Assembly (NCBI RefSeq): GCF_016405855.1
Contig: NZ_JAEFCA010000001.1
Span: 35,111-99,110 of the forward strand
Source of the DNA: Flavobacterium sp. IB48
GTDB lineage: Bacteria; Bacteroidota; Bacteroidia; Flavobacteriales; Flavobacteriaceae
Direction: 5' to 3'
DNA: 64,000 nt
Shown: positions 25,946 through 36,335 of the stretch, piece by piece
Layout: the number at the start of each line of letters is the position of its first letter
Numbering within the stretch: the first letter of the stretch is position 1
Made by a program: the position numbers and the translations under genes
Notes under the pieces: generated by a model
Seen by the model: the letters and a program-made list of their open reading frames with translations, nothing else
Told to the model about the DNA's origin: nothing
Database searches by the model: none

Positions 25946-27034
25946 CTATTTAATTAACTTCACAATTTCTGCTACAATATCTTGTGTCGCTCTTGGTTTT
26001 GCCAGTTTTTTAATATTATCACTTAGTTGTTTCTGTTTTCCCGAATCTTTCAGCAGCGCTTCAAAAACAATGCTAAACTGGTTGTCAAGCTCAGATTCTT
26101 TCAACAAAATCGCACCTTTTTCATCTACAATTGCTTGCGCATTTTTAGTTTGGTGATCCTCAGCTACATTAGGTGATGGAATAAAAATTACTGGTTTTCC
26201 AACAATGCATAATTCTGACACCGATGAAGCACCTGCTCGTGAAATTATGACATCTGATGCTGCGTAAACAAAATCCATTCTTTCAATAAAATCAACCACT
26301 TTTACATTTGACTGATTGTACTTTTTATATTCTTCAAAATACAATTTCCCGCATTGCCAGATTACCTGTACATCTTGCGAAAGAAAATTTTGCAATTCTT
26401 TTTCGATTAACTGATTGATTCTTCTGGCCCCTAAACTTCCACCTAAAACCAATAACGTTTTTTTATTCGGATCTAAACCATAAAAAGCAATTGCTTCATC
26501 ACGTTTGCTTTCTATATCTATTAAATCCTGACGAACTGGGTTACCGGTTAAAACAATTTTCTCTTTTGGAAAAAAGCGTTCCAAGTTTTGATAGGCCACA
26601 CAAATTGCATTTGCTTTTTTGCTTAACAATTTATTCGTTATGCCAGGAAAAGAGTTTTGCTCTTGAACCACTGTCGGAATTCCTGCCGAACCTGCCGCCT
26701 GTAATAAAGGCCCGCTCGCAAAACCACCCGTTCCAATTACAACATTAGGCTTAAACTTTTTTATTATTCTTTTTGATTCCAATAAACTACTTGCGAGCTT
26801 AAGCGGAAACATCAAGTTTTGTAATGTCAATTTTCGCTGTAAACCAGCAATCCAAAGACCTTTTATTTCGTAACCTGCCTGAGGCACTTTCTGCATTTCC
26901 ATTTTATCTTTGGCACCTACAAAAAGAAATTCTGCATCAGGAAATTGTAATTTTAATTCATTTGCAATTGCAATCGCAGGATAGATATGTCCTCCTGTTC
27001 CTCCTCCGCTAAGTATGAATTTATACTTTGTCAT
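25946..27034 (-). CDS. murG: UDP-GlcNAc:lipid I N-acetylglucosaminyltransferase
   Basis: MurG turns lipid I into lipid II at the inner face of the membrane. The 362-residue product has the glycine-rich acceptor loop [16 protein letters not shown] at the start, [14 protein letters not shown], the donor-side block [10 protein letters not shown] and [20 protein letters not shown]. It is of normal length and lies between ftsW and murC. Confidence 0.97.
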   Translation of the reverse strand: MTKYKFILSGGGTGGHIYPAIAIANELKLQFPDAEFLFVGAKDKMEMQKVPQAGYEIKGLWIAGLQRKLTLQNLMFPLKLASSLLESKRIIKKFKPNVVIGTGGFASGPLLQAAGSAGIPTVVQEQNSFPGITNKLLSKKANAICVAYQNLERFFPKEKIVLTGNPVRQDLIDIESKRDEAIAFYGLDPNKKTLLVLGGSLGARRINQLIEKELQNFLSQDVQVIWQCGKLYFEEYKKYNQSNVKVVDFIERMDFVYAASDVIISRAGASSVSELCIVGKPVIFIPSPNVAEDHQTKNAQAIVDEKGAILLKESELDNQFSIVFEALLKDSGKQKQLSDNIKKLAKPRATQDIVAEIVKLIK

Positions 27035-27078
27035 CTTTCTAAAAATTACAACTTTTTAAAATTTATTCTTTTTTAATT

Positions 27079-28389
27079 TTATTTATTCAAAACCGCATTC
27101 ATTGGGTTTCTTGAATTGTCTTCTATCGAATAGGCAGGCTCTTGCTCATAAATCTCTTGAGGAATCACATCATCTTCTGCCAACTCTTTATCAATTAATC
27201 GCTGTAAAGCTTCTTTTCTTTTTTCTTTTTCTAATTTCTCTTCAGCGATTTCATCTTCTTTTTTCGTTACACTAATGATAATTCCAAGTCCAAGACAAGT
27301 CATCCAAATCGAACTACCTCCACTACTTATTAATGGAAGTGTTTGTCCTGTAACCGGCAATAATTCTACTGCAACCGCCATATTAATCATGGCCTGAAAT
27401 ATCATCGGAAAACCGACACCGACAACAACTAATTTCCCAAACAAAGTAGGTGCTTTATGCGATGCAATCACAAATCTGAACAAAAGCAACAAATACAAAA
27501 CCACTATCGAAACCCCTCCTACCAAACCATATTCTTCTACAATAATGGCATAAATAAAGTCGGAAGAAGATTGTGGCAAAAAGTTTTTCTGAACACTTTT
27601 TCCAGGACCTAATCCTCCTAATCTTCCCGAAGCAATTGCAATTTTTGCTTTTTCAATCTGATAATCGTCTTCATCTGGCTTATCAGTTGTAAAGTTCGTA
27701 ATACGACTTTCCCAAGTTGAAACCCTACTAAAGAATCTTGAATCTGGAAAAGCTTTTGCCACTAAAAGGAAAAATGCCAACATTGCAATTCCCGAACCAA
27801 TGATAAAAGCAATATATTTTAATGGATACTTTCCAATAAATGTCAGCATTAAAACCATTGAAAAGATTAAGGCTGTTGTTGAAAAGTTCGCTGGTAAAAT
27901 CAATATTAACGTAATAAACACTGGAACCCAAAGCTGAATTAACGAGGTTTGAAAAGGTTCATTTTCTTCTTTTGTTTTCGATAAATATCTTGCAACATAA
28001 ATAAACAAAACAATAGATGCCAATGTTGATGTCTGGAACGTTATTCCAATAAAAGGCACCTGAATCCAACGGCTTGCATTTGCTCCCGCAATCACAGTTC
28101 CTTTTAAAAGTGTATAAATCAATAAAATCCAAACCACCGGAAGCGCAATTTTTGAAATTGCTCTAAAATAATGATACGGCACTCGATGCACCCAGTAAAT
28201 GATTAAAAAACCAATACAAATATGTGCCAAGTGTTTTACCAAATAACCTAGTGTATTCCCCGTTCCATGCCCTATATAAGCTAAATTACTACTCGCACTA
28301 AAAACAGGCATAAACGAAAACAAAGCCAATAAAGCCACAAATGACCATATTACCCTATCTCCTTTTAGTTTGTTTACCAGCTCTTTCAT
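27079..28389 (-). CDS. ftsW: Septal peptidoglycan polymerase FtsW (SEDS family)
   Basis: FtsW polymerises lipid II at the septum together with the class B penicillin-binding protein. The 436-residue protein has about ten membrane segments, and the SEDS block of FtsW is seen in LGGLGPGKSVQKNFLPQSSSDFIYAIIVEEYG and PVTGQTLPLISSGGSS. A charged cytoplasmic tail of some 60 residues follows (KKEDEIAEEKLEKEKRKEAL). It lies between murD and murG. Confidence 0.95.
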   Translation of the reverse strand: MKELVNKLKGDRVIWSFVALLALFSFMPVFSASSNLAYIGHGTGNTLGYLVKHLAHICIGFLIIYWVHRVPYHYFRAISKIALPVVWILLIYTLLKGTVIAGANASRWIQVPFIGITFQTSTLASIVLFIYVARYLSKTKEENEPFQTSLIQLWVPVFITLILILPANFSTTALIFSMVLMLTFIGKYPLKYIAFIIGSGIAMLAFFLLVAKAFPDSRFFSRVSTWESRITNFTTDKPDEDDYQIEKAKIAIASGRLGGLGPGKSVQKNFLPQSSSDFIYAIIVEEYGLVGGVSIVVLYLLLLFRFVIASHKAPTLFGKLVVVGVGFPMIFQAMINMAVAVELLPVTGQTLPLISSGGSSIWMTCLGLGIIISVTKKEDEIAEEKLEKEKRKEALQRLIDKELAEDDVIPQEIYEQEPAYSIEDNSRNPMNAVLNK

Positions 28390-28469
28390 AATTCTTTCGT
28401 TTCAGGTTATTCTTGTTTCAGTTTTCACGTTCCTTCTAACTCGAAACATGAAACTTGAAACTCTTTTTT

Positions 28470-29801
28470 CTACAAGTTATGTACTGCTTGTTTAAATTGT
28501 TTTCCACGGTCTTCGTAGTTTTCGAATAAATCGAAACTTGCGCAGGCTGGAGACAATAAAACTACATCGCCTTTTTCCGTTAATCTTTGAGCCGTTTTTA
28601 CAGCATCATTCATATTATTTACTTCAACCATAATATCAACAACATTTCCAAATGCATCGATAATTTTACGGTTATCGATTCCAAGACAGATAATAGCTTT
28701 TACTTTTTCACGTACTAACGACATTAATTCGTTGTAATCGTTTCCTTTATCAACACCTCCAACAATCCATACCGTTGGCGCATTCATACTATCTAAAGCA
28801 AAGAAAGTAGCATTTACATTTGTTGCTTTTGAATCGTTGATATATTGAACGTTTTGTATTTTTAATACTTTTTCTAAACGGTGCTCAACACCTTGGAAAT
28901 TAGATAGACTTTCACGAATCGTTGCATTTCTAATTTGCATCAATTTAGCTACAGAGCTTGCTGCCATGGCGTTTTTCATATTATGTTTTCCTTCTAACGC
29001 AATGTGTTCTGTATCCATTGTAAACTCTTCTTGGTTGATCTTTATTTCCATTTTGTTGTTTTTTATAGAAGCCCCTTCATCAAATTTTTTCGTCAATGAA
29101 AAAGGAATTAGTTTTGCTTTTGTTTTGTTCTTTTTTAACCATTCTGCAGTTGCTTCATCATCAGCATCGTAAATGAGATAATCGCTTTCAGTCTGGTTCA
29201 TCGTTATTCGGAACTTCGAATTGATATAATTTTCATATTTATATTCGTATCGATCCAAATGATCTGGACTAATATTGGTTATAATGGCAATATCTGGTCT
29301 GTAATTTATTATTCCGTCTAACTGAAAACTGCTTAATTCAAGAACGTATGCATCATATTTGTTTTCTGCCACCTGCCAGGCAAAGCTTTTTCCGATATTT
29401 CCTCCCAATCCTACATTCAGTCCTGCATATTTCAGCAAATGGTGTGTTAGCATTGTTGTAGTGGTTTTACCATTACTTCCTGTAATCCCGATGGTCATTG
29501 CTTCTGTGTAAGGAATCGCAAATTCTATTTCCGAAATCACTTTAATTCCTGCCGCGACGAGCTTTTTTACTATCGGAGATTTATCGGGAATTCCAGGGCT
29601 TTTCATCACCACATCAGCATTTAGAATCAAATCTTCTGTATGTTGCTCTTCCTCCCAAGCAATTTTATTAATGATAAGAACTTCTTTATAACTCTCTTTT
29701 ATTTTTCCAAAATCCGACACAAAAACATCGTAACCTTGTTTCTTTCCGAGGATCGCGGTTCCTACTCCGCTTTCTCCTCCACCTAAAACTACTAATCTCA
29801 T
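28470..29801 (-). CDS. murD: UDP-MurNAc-L-alanine--D-glutamate ligase
   Basis: MurD adds D-glutamate to the muropeptide precursor. The 443-residue protein shows LVVLGGGESGVGTAILG at the start, the ATP P-loop GITGSNGKTTTT, the NISPDHLDRY block and YINDSKATNVNAT near the C-terminal domain. The start codon directly follows the mraY stop. The 80-base gap before ftsW holds repeated GTTTCA/TGAAAC words. Confidence 0.97.
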   Translation of the reverse strand: MRLVVLGGGESGVGTAILGKKQGYDVFVSDFGKIKESYKEVLIINKIAWEEEQHTEDLILNADVVMKSPGIPDKSPIVKKLVAAGIKVISEIEFAIPYTEAMTIGITGSNGKTTTTMLTHHLLKYAGLNVGLGGNIGKSFAWQVAENKYDAYVLELSSFQLDGIINYRPDIAIITNISPDHLDRYEYKYENYINSKFRITMNQTESDYLIYDADDEATAEWLKKNKTKAKLIPFSLTKKFDEGASIKNNKMEIKINQEEFTMDTEHIALEGKHNMKNAMAASSVAKLMQIRNATIRESLSNFQGVEHRLEKVLKIQNVQYINDSKATNVNATFFALDSMNAPTVWIVGGVDKGNDYNELMSLVREKVKAIICLGIDNRKIIDAFGNVVDIMVEVNNMNDAVKTAQRLTEKGDVVLLSPACASFDLFENYEDRGKQFKQAVHNL

Positions 29802-31034
29802 TTATCTTAATTTTAGGGTAATGATTGACAATATGGCTAACATTACGGCAACAATCCAGAAACGGGTTACAATTTTACTTTCGTGATATCCCTTTTTCTG
29901 ATAATGATGATGAAGCGGCGACATCAGGAAAATTCTTCGTCCTTCTCCGAAACGCTTCTTCGTATATTTAAAATAACTTACTTGAATGATTACTGAGGCA
30001 CTTTCTGCTAAGAAAATTCCGCAGAATAAAACAATCAATATTTCTTTACGAACTGCAATTGCTAATACCGCAATGATTCCTCCAATAGTCAAACTTCCTG
30101 TATCTCCCATAAATACAGATGCTGGAAACGAATTGTACCAAAGAAATCCGATAAGAGCTCCAACAAAAGCCGAAATAAAGACCGTCATTTCTCCCGAATT
30201 GGGTATATACATTATATTCAGATAATTGGAAAAAATGATATTACCAGAAACGAATGTGAATATCCCGAGTGCGAGGACAGATATAGCAGAGGTTCCTGCG
30301 GCGAGTCCATCAATTCCGTCTGTTAAATTTGCTCCATTTGAAACTGCTGTAATAATGAAAATAACTACTGGAATAAACACTAACCAAGCCCATTTTTCAT
30401 ATCCATCTCCCATAAAAGATAGGACTTCAGCATAATCAAATTCATTGTTTTTTACGAAAGGAATTGTAGTTGCTGTAGATTTCTCTTCAATACCTGCAGG
30501 TACTATAACTGTCGAACTTGAAGCTGTTTTAAAAATATCTGCTCGACCTGTATCTGTTCTTACTGTAACTGCTGGATTAAAATAAAGAACTGCTCCAACA
30601 ATGATTCCTAGACCAACTTGACCAATAACTTTAAAAATACCTTTTAATCCTTGTTTATCTTTTTTGAATATCTTGATATAATCGTCAACAAAGCCAATTG
30701 TTCCCATCCATAGAGTAGTTACAATCAGCAAAACGATGTAAATGTTGTGCAATCTTGCAAATAACAACACAGGAATAAGAGTAGCAAAAATGATTATTAA
30801 ACCACCCATTGTTGGCGTACCTGCTTTTTCATTCTGACCAGCAAGACCAAGCTCACGTACAGTTTCTCCAACTTGTTGACGGCGTAAAAAGTTAATTACT
30901 CTTTTACCATAAATAGTCGATAAAAGCAACGAAAGCATAAATGCCAAAGCTGATCTAAATGTGATGTACTGGAAAACTCCTGTTCCAGGAATATCCAATG
31001 TCTTATCAAAATATTCAAATAAATAGTACAGCAT
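29802..31034 (-). CDS. mraY: Phospho-N-acetylmuramoyl-pentapeptide transferase
   Basis: MraY moves the muropeptide to undecaprenyl phosphate, making lipid I in the inner membrane. The 410-residue protein has about ten membrane segments, the DDYIK motif in [31 protein letters not shown] and the HHHYQKKG block near the end. An insertion of about 60 residues ([20 protein letters not shown] region) between early helices makes it longer than the 360 residues of E. coli; this is common in Bacteroidota. Confidence 0.97.
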   Translation of the reverse strand: MLYYLFEYFDKTLDIPGTGVFQYITFRSALAFMLSLLLSTIYGKRVINFLRRQQVGETVRELGLAGQNEKAGTPTMGGLIIIFATLIPVLLFARLHNIYIVLLIVTTLWMGTIGFVDDYIKIFKKDKQGLKGIFKVIGQVGLGIIVGAVLYFNPAVTVRTDTGRADIFKTASSSTVIVPAGIEEKSTATTIPFVKNNEFDYAEVLSFMGDGYEKWAWLVFIPVVIFIITAVSNGANLTDGIDGLAAGTSAISVLALGIFTFVSGNIIFSNYLNIMYIPNSGEMTVFISAFVGALIGFLWYNSFPASVFMGDTGSLTIGGIIAVLAIAVRKEILIVLFCGIFLAESASVIIQVSYFKYTKKRFGEGRRIFLMSPLHHHYQKKGYHESKIVTRFWIVAVMLAILSIITLKLR

Positions 31035-31108
31035 ATTTTCTTATTTTTTAAATTCCAATTTTGAAATCCCAAATTCCAATTGTGTGGTGGTATTTGAACT
31101 TAATTTTT

Positions 31109-32572
31109 TTATTTATTCAGTTGTTCTAAAATTTCTCTTACCGTTTCCATATCATCAAAATGATGGCGAACACCATTTATTTCTTGATACGTTTCGTGCC
31201 CTTTTCCTGCTATTAGAATGATATCTTTAGGCTGAGCCAATTGACAAGCTGTTTTAATTGCCTGTTTTCTATCTGTAATTCGCAGCATTTTTTTATAATT
31301 GTGAGGCTCAACTCCTTGTTCCATCTCATCCAAAATAACCTCTGGATCTTCATTTCTAGGATTATCTGAGGTCAAAACTGCTTTATCACTCATATCCGAA
31401 GCAATCTTTGCCATTATAGGGCGTTTTGTTTTATCGCGATTACCTCCACATCCAACAACAGTAATTAGCTGTTCATTTTTTGTTCGAATGTCATTAATGG
31501 TTTTCAAAACATTTTCAAGCGCATCTGGCGTATGAGCATAATCTACAACAGCAGTAATCTTTTCATTTGAAACAATGTATTGGAAACGTCCCGAAACACT
31601 TTCTAAATCAGACAGCAATCTCAATGCTTCTAAACTATCAATTCCTAGTTCTACAGCTGTTCCATAAATTGCTAAAACATTGTATGCATTGAAAGTACCA
31701 ATCAGTTTTACCCAAACTTCATTATCGTTGATTTTTAGAAGCAAACCCGATAATTGGCTTTCTAAAATCTGTGCTCTATAATCTGCATAAGATTTTAAAG
31801 CATAAGTCCTTTTTATAGCGACAGTATTCTGTAGCATTACAGAACCGTTTTTATCATCAATATTTGACAAAACAAAAGCTGATTTTGGAAGTGAATCAAA
31901 AAAAGACTTTTTAACGTCTCTGTATTCTGCAAATGTTGGATGATAATCTAAGTGATCATGAGAAAGATTTGTAAAAATTCCTCCCACAAAATGCAAAGCT
32001 TCAGTACGTTTTTGATGAATACCATGAGAACTTACTTCCATAAAACAATGCGTCACTCCCGCTTCGACCATTTCATTTAAATAATGATTGATAGTCAAAG
32101 AATCTGGTGTTGTGTGCGTTGCTGGATACTCTATTTTATCTACTACGATTTTTACAGTTGATAATAATCCAACTTTAAAACCTGCTTTTTGAAACAATTG
32201 AAATAACAATGATGCAATTGTCGTTTTACCATTTGTTCCTGTTACACCAACCAATTTTAGTTTTGAAGATGGATCTTCAAAATAATTAGCCGCCATAAAA
32301 GCCAGTGCTGTATTGGTATCTTTTACTTGAATATAAGTCACATCATTTGCAATAGCTGCTGGAAATGTATCGCAAATAATCGCTTTTGCCCCAAGCTGAA
32401 TTGCTTTTTCGATGTAATCATGTCCATCTGAAAGTGAACCACGAATTGCTACAAAAACATCATTTGCTTCTACTTTACGTGAATCAAATTCAATTTTCTG
32501 AATAGCCGCATCTGTCGAACCTTTTACAGATTCAATAGCTACTTTATATAATATGTCTTTTAATACTTTCAC
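31109..32572 (-). CDS. murE: UDP-MurNAc-tripeptide synthetase, meso-diaminopimelate type
   Basis: MurE adds the third amino acid of the stem peptide. The 487-residue protein has the P-loop GVTGTNGKTTIAS, the HTTPDS substrate block, and D403-N-P-R406, the motif that marks meso-diaminopimelate rather than lysine enzymes. It therefore predicts a DAP-type wall. It overlaps ftsI by four bases (ATGA) and is followed by a 74-base gap with AAATTCCAA words before mraY. Confidence 0.97.
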   Translation of the reverse strand: MKVLKDILYKVAIESVKGSTDAAIQKIEFDSRKVEANDVFVAIRGSLSDGHDYIEKAIQLGAKAIICDTFPAAIANDVTYIQVKDTNTALAFMAANYFEDPSSKLKLVGVTGTNGKTTIASLLFQLFQKAGFKVGLLSTVKIVVDKIEYPATHTTPDSLTINHYLNEMVEAGVTHCFMEVSSHGIHQKRTEALHFVGGIFTNLSHDHLDYHPTFAEYRDVKKSFFDSLPKSAFVLSNIDDKNGSVMLQNTVAIKRTYALKSYADYRAQILESQLSGLLLKINDNEVWVKLIGTFNAYNVLAIYGTAVELGIDSLEALRLLSDLESVSGRFQYIVSNEKITAVVDYAHTPDALENVLKTINDIRTKNEQLITVVGCGGNRDKTKRPIMAKIASDMSDKAVLTSDNPRNEDPEVILDEMEQGVEPHNYKKMLRITDRKQAIKTACQLAQPKDIILIAGKGHETYQEINGVRHHFDDMETVREILEQLNK

Positions 32573-34575
32573 GATAATTCTAATACAATTGTTGCGTTCT
32601 TGCTAATACTGGTTCCCGCTTGAATCGATTGATTCTTCACTTTTCCCATTCCATTTACTTTTACTTTCAAACCTAAATTCTCCAGTAAAGCAATTGCGTC
32701 CATTCCAGGCATTCCTTTTAAATCTGGAATCTGATTCATTTTTTTATTTGACTCAGCAGTATATTTATCATAACTAGCATCCTGCTTTGGGATTCTAGAA
32801 TCTAATTTTTTAATCTTATTTGTTGAAGGCGCGTCTGTAAAAATCTTTTGCGCTATTCTCTTAAAAACTGGTCCTGCAACATCTGCTCCGTAATAATTAT
32901 TCTTAGCTGTATTTGGCTTATGAACCACTACAATGCAAGAATATTTTGGATGATCTGCTGGGAAATACCCTGCAAAAGAAGAGGCGTAGTACATTCCTTC
33001 TCTTCCTGCTTTACCATAATTAACCATCGCGGTTCCAGTTTTTCCTGCCATCGAGAAATCTTTCGAATACAGTTTAGAAGCCGTTCCTTTTTTTACCACA
33101 TTTTCTAAAACTGCTTTTACTTTTTTAAGCGTTTCAGGCGAGCAAACCTTTGGATTGATTACTTCTGTATCAAACTTTTTAACCGTTTTGTTCCATTCCT
33201 TAATTTCAGACACAAATTGCGGTCTTACCATTACCCCGTTATTCGCAATCGAATTATAAAGAGCCAATGTTTGCATTGGTGTTACCGAAACCGAGTATCC
33301 GAAAGCCATCCACGGAAGTGAAATTCCTGACCAGCTTTTATCTCCAGGATGTGGAACAATTGGTCTACCTTCTCCTTTAAAATGCAATCCTAATGGCTTA
33401 TCTAAACCAAAACTTTTAATATGATTTACAAACTTTGAAGGGTTGCTTTTATAATTATCATAAACCGCTTGAACCATTACAGTATTTGACGAAAGTTCGA
33501 ATCCGCGTGCTAAAGAAACTTTTCCGTAACCACCATGATGCGAATCGCGCACAGACCTTCCATAATACTTAACAACACCATTATGACTATCATAAACCGT
33601 GCTTGTGTCAGCTACTTTATCTTCTAAAATCGCTATTAAATCAACTAATTTAAATGTCGATCCTGGTTCATGAGATTCTGCAATTGCGTAATTTGTTGTC
33701 TCGTAATACGATCCGTCTTCTGCTCTTCCTAAATTCGAAATTGCTTTAACATATCCCGTCTCTGTTTCCATTACCACAACGCAACCGTGATCTGCCTCGT
33801 AATCTTGTAATTGTTTCAACAAAGCGTGATGTGCAATATCCTGAATAAAAACATCTATAGTCGAAATCACATCGTAGCCATCAATTGGATCTACTTCATT
33901 TACGTCACGAATTGGTTTCCATTGTCCTTTTGCAATTTTTTGCTTTAAAATCTTACCGTCTTTTCCGTTCAAATAATTTTTAAAAGCCCATTCAATTCCT
34001 TTTCCTACTTCTACTCCCGTTGCTGGATCAATTCGGTCGTAACCAATTGTTCTCTCTGCAATTTTACCGATTGGATGCTTTCTAACTGTTTCTTGTTCCA
34101 CGATGATTCCGCCTTTGAAAGCTCCTAAACTGAACAACGGAAAACCTTTAATTTTCACATACTCAGTATAACTCAAATTTCGAGCAATCAGGTAATAACG
34201 GTTTTTATTTTCACGTGCTTTTCGCAATTCTTTCTGAAAATAACTGCTTGGTTTATCTAAAACTGTTGCCAATGAATCTGACAATGGTTTTACATATTTC
34301 TCAAAAGTTTCTGTTTTTGGCGCTTTTGCATCAAAACGAATTTCATAATTCGGAATTGATGTTGCCAATAAACTTCCGTCGGCAGAATAAATATTTCCTT
34401 TATTGGCAGGAATCACAAAGTTTCTTACCGTACGCTGTTTTGCCAGTTTTCTGTAATAATCTCCGTCAACCCATTGAATATTGGTTAATTTAACAACAAT
34501 AGCAATTGCCATCACAAAGATGAAAACTGCTACGAGGTAAATTCTGTAGGATATATGTTTATCGTCTACTGCCAT
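32569..34575 (-). CDS. ftsI: Septal class B penicillin-binding protein with PASTA domain
   Basis: This 668-residue transpeptidase crosslinks septal peptidoglycan. It has one N-terminal membrane helix (residues 11-30), a dimerisation/pedestal region, and a transpeptidase domain with S306-T-F-K309, S362-S-N364 and K512-T-G514. A single PASTA domain fills the C-terminus (IPDLKGMPGMDAIALLENLG, about 605-668). It overlaps ftsL by ten bases and murE by four, so the genes are translated in series. Confidence 0.95.
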   Translation of the reverse strand: MAVDDKHISYRIYLVAVFIFVMAIAIVVKLTNIQWVDGDYYRKLAKQRTVRNFVIPANKGNIYSADGSLLATSIPNYEIRFDAKAPKTETFEKYVKPLSDSLATVLDKPSSYFQKELRKARENKNRYYLIARNLSYTEYVKIKGFPLFSLGAFKGGIIVEQETVRKHPIGKIAERTIGYDRIDPATGVEVGKGIEWAFKNYLNGKDGKILKQKIAKGQWKPIRDVNEVDPIDGYDVISTIDVFIQDIAHHALLKQLQDYEADHGCVVVMETETGYVKAISNLGRAEDGSYYETTNYAIAESHEPGSTFKLVDLIAILEDKVADTSTVYDSHNGVVKYYGRSVRDSHHGGYGKVSLARGFELSSNTVMVQAVYDNYKSNPSKFVNHIKSFGLDKPLGLHFKGEGRPIVPHPGDKSWSGISLPWMAFGYSVSVTPMQTLALYNSIANNGVMVRPQFVSEIKEWNKTVKKFDTEVINPKVCSPETLKKVKAVLENVVKKGTASKLYSKDFSMAGKTGTAMVNYGKAGREGMYYASSFAGYFPADHPKYSCIVVVHKPNTAKNNYYGADVAGPVFKRIAQKIFTDAPSTNKIKKLDSRIPKQDASYDKYTAESNKKMNQIPDLKGMPGMDAIALLENLGLKVKVNGMGKVKNQSIQAGTSISKNATIVLELS

Positions 34576-34913
34576 ATTCTTTTAAAGAAACTTTTTTCTT
34601 CTTCTTTTTTAACTTCTATTTTAACTGGAGGAACTGTCGATGGATAGATTTGTTTTTCTAACATTTTATCCGAAATAGTTGACTCCATTTTTAACTTCAT
34701 CAATTCTGAACGTCGATCGACGAATTCAGATCTTAGCTCTTTTACTTCGTTATTTAATTTTGCGATTTCAAAAACTTTCTGTTCATATCGCTGTGTATTG
34801 GCAATCATCAAAATGGCCAGCAGAATTATAAAGACAATAAATCGCCAATTTTTTACTGCATCTTCATGAATCAGGAATCTTGCTTTTAATATGCTAAATA
34901 CACCACTTTTCAT
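34566..34913 (-). CDS. ftsL: FtsL-like division protein
   Basis: The 115-residue product has a cytoplasmic start, one membrane helix (WRFIVFIILLAILMIANTQ, about 23-41) and a periplasmic coiled coil (FEIAKLNNEVKELRSEFVDRR), the general plan of FtsL. FtsL proteins diverge greatly, so the call rests on this plan and on its place between rsmH and ftsI. Confidence 0.85.
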   Translation of the reverse strand: MKSGVFSILKARFLIHEDAVKNWRFIVFIILLAILMIANTQRYEQKVFEIAKLNNEVKELRSEFVDRRSELMKLKMESTISDKMLEKQIYPSTVPPVKIEVKKEEEKSFFKRIWQ

Positions 34914-34934
34914 TATTTCCTACCTTAATATATA

Positions 34935-35843
34935 TTATAGCTTTTCTGCAACTCTTAATTTGGCACTTCTTGCTCTATTATTAATCTTGATTTCTTCATT
35001 ATCCGGAACAATCAATTTTCCTATTGTTTTGAATGGAACTGAAAAGTTTCCGTAAAAATCTCTCTCTGGTTCTCCTTCAAACATTCCGTTCTTTATAAAT
35101 CTCTTTACCAAACGATCTTCTAAAGAATGATATGAGATTACCGAGAATCTTCCTCCTGGTTTTAAAATCTCCAATGACTGCTCAATAAATTCTTTTAGAA
35201 CATCCATTTCTTGATTTACCTCTATTCGGATTGCCTGATAAATCTGAGCCAGTACTTTGTTTCGAACTTTCTCTGGCAAAAACTTTTTCAGAACTTCTTT
35301 TAATTCTTCAGTCGTTTTGATTGGATAATCTTTTCTCGCCTCTACGATTGTTCTTGCCAAAACTGGTGCATTCTTCAACTCCCCATAATCAAAAAAAACA
35401 CGACGCAAATCCTGTTCTTCATATTCGTTAACCACCCGATAAGCATTTAAATCATTTTTTTGACTCATCCGCATATCTAGTTCGGCATCAAATCTTGTAG
35501 AAAAACCTCTTTCAGGAACATCGAATTGATGCGATGAAACTCCCAAATCTGCCAAAATTCCATCTACTGCTTTTACTCCGTGAAAGCGCAAAAACCTTTT
35601 TATGAACCTAAAATTCTCATTTATCAAAGTAAACCTTTCGTCTGGCAATGCATTGGCAAGCGCATCTTCATCTTGATCAAATGCAAACAGCCTTCCGTTT
35701 GGCCCTAATCTTTTTAAAATCTCTTTTGAATGACCACCGCCTCCAAACGTAACATCTACATACACACCATCAGGTTTAATATTTAAACCATCTACTGTTG
35801 GATGAAGCAAAACCGGATTATGATATTCCATTGTCGTCGTCAT
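34935..35843 (-). CDS. rsmH: 16S rRNA (cytosine-1402-N4)-methyltransferase
   Basis: RsmH methylates C1402 of 16S rRNA. The 302-residue protein has the family start EYHNPVLLHPTVDGL, the SAM-binding block YVDVTFGGGGHSKEIL, DGILADLGVSSHQFD, FSTRFDAELDMRM and ISYHSLEDRLVKRF. The frame overlaps mraZ by 26 bases; a second ATG at 35831 is also possible as start. Confidence 0.97.
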   Translation of the reverse strand: MTTTMEYHNPVLLHPTVDGLNIKPDGVYVDVTFGGGGHSKEILKRLGPNGRLFAFDQDEDALANALPDERFTLINENFRFIKRFLRFHGVKAVDGILADLGVSSHQFDVPERGFSTRFDAELDMRMSQKNDLNAYRVVNEYEEQDLRRVFFDYGELKNAPVLARTIVEARKDYPIKTTEELKEVLKKFLPEKVRNKVLAQIYQAIRIEVNQEMDVLKEFIEQSLEILKPGGRFSVISYHSLEDRLVKRFIKNGMFEGEPERDFYGNFSVPFKTIGKLIVPDNEEIKINNRARSAKLRVAEKL

Positions 35844-36291
35844 TAATATTTCCCATTACTTCTTCGGCTAAATCTGCAAAATCCATATCTTCGCCGCTAA
35901 TTGATTTCTCGTATAAATCTTTATCCCAAATCTCAACAATATTAACCGCAGATGAAAAAACCACATCTTTAGAAATACTTGCAAACGTTACCAAATCTTT
36001 TGGAACAAGCAATCTTCCTAATGCATCAACCTCAACTACTTTAACACCAGCAGTAAACCTTCTAATGAAATCGTTGTTCTTTTTTACAAAGCGATTAAGC
36101 TTGTTGATTTTTTTCATCATCGCATCCCATTCTACCATAGGATACAGCTCTAAACACGGCTGAAAAACAGAACGCTTCAAGACAAATCCGTCTTGAAGAG
36201 AAGCCGTCAACTGCTTTTTTAAAGGTGCAGGCATCATTAGCCTTCCTTTAGCATCGACTTTACATTCATATGTTCCAACAATTGTGTTCAA
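35818..36291 (-). CDS. mraZ: Transcriptional regulator MraZ
   Basis: MraZ is a ring-forming SpoVT/AbrB-like DNA-binding protein that represses its own dcw operon in other bacteria. The 157-residue product has two AbrB-like repeats, GTYECKVDAKGRLMMPAPLK near the start and VVEVDALGRLLVPKDLVTFA in the second half. The start codon is TTG (36289-36291): no ATG lies in frame before an upstream stop. Its promoter is overlaid by repeated GTGGT boxes, which fits autoregulation. Confidence 0.94.
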   Translation of the reverse strand: MNTIVGTYECKVDAKGRLMMPAPLKKQLTASLQDGFVLKRSVFQPCLELYPMVEWDAMMKKINKLNRFVKKNNDFIRRFTAGVKVVEVDALGRLLVPKDLVTFASISKDVVFSSAVNIVEIWDKDLYEKSISGEDMDFADLAEEVMGNINDDDNGIS

Positions 36292-36316
36292 AAAAACTAG
36301 TTAACATGTTATACAG

Positions 36317-36324
36317 CAAAAATA
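36317..36324 (-). promoter_or_regulatory. -7 promoter element TATTTTTG of the dcw operon
   Basis: A perfect TAnnTTTG word on the minus strand, 25 bases before the mraZ start. The GTGGT boxes begin 11 bases upstream of it. Confidence 0.65.
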
Positions 36325-36335
36325 TAAAAAATATT

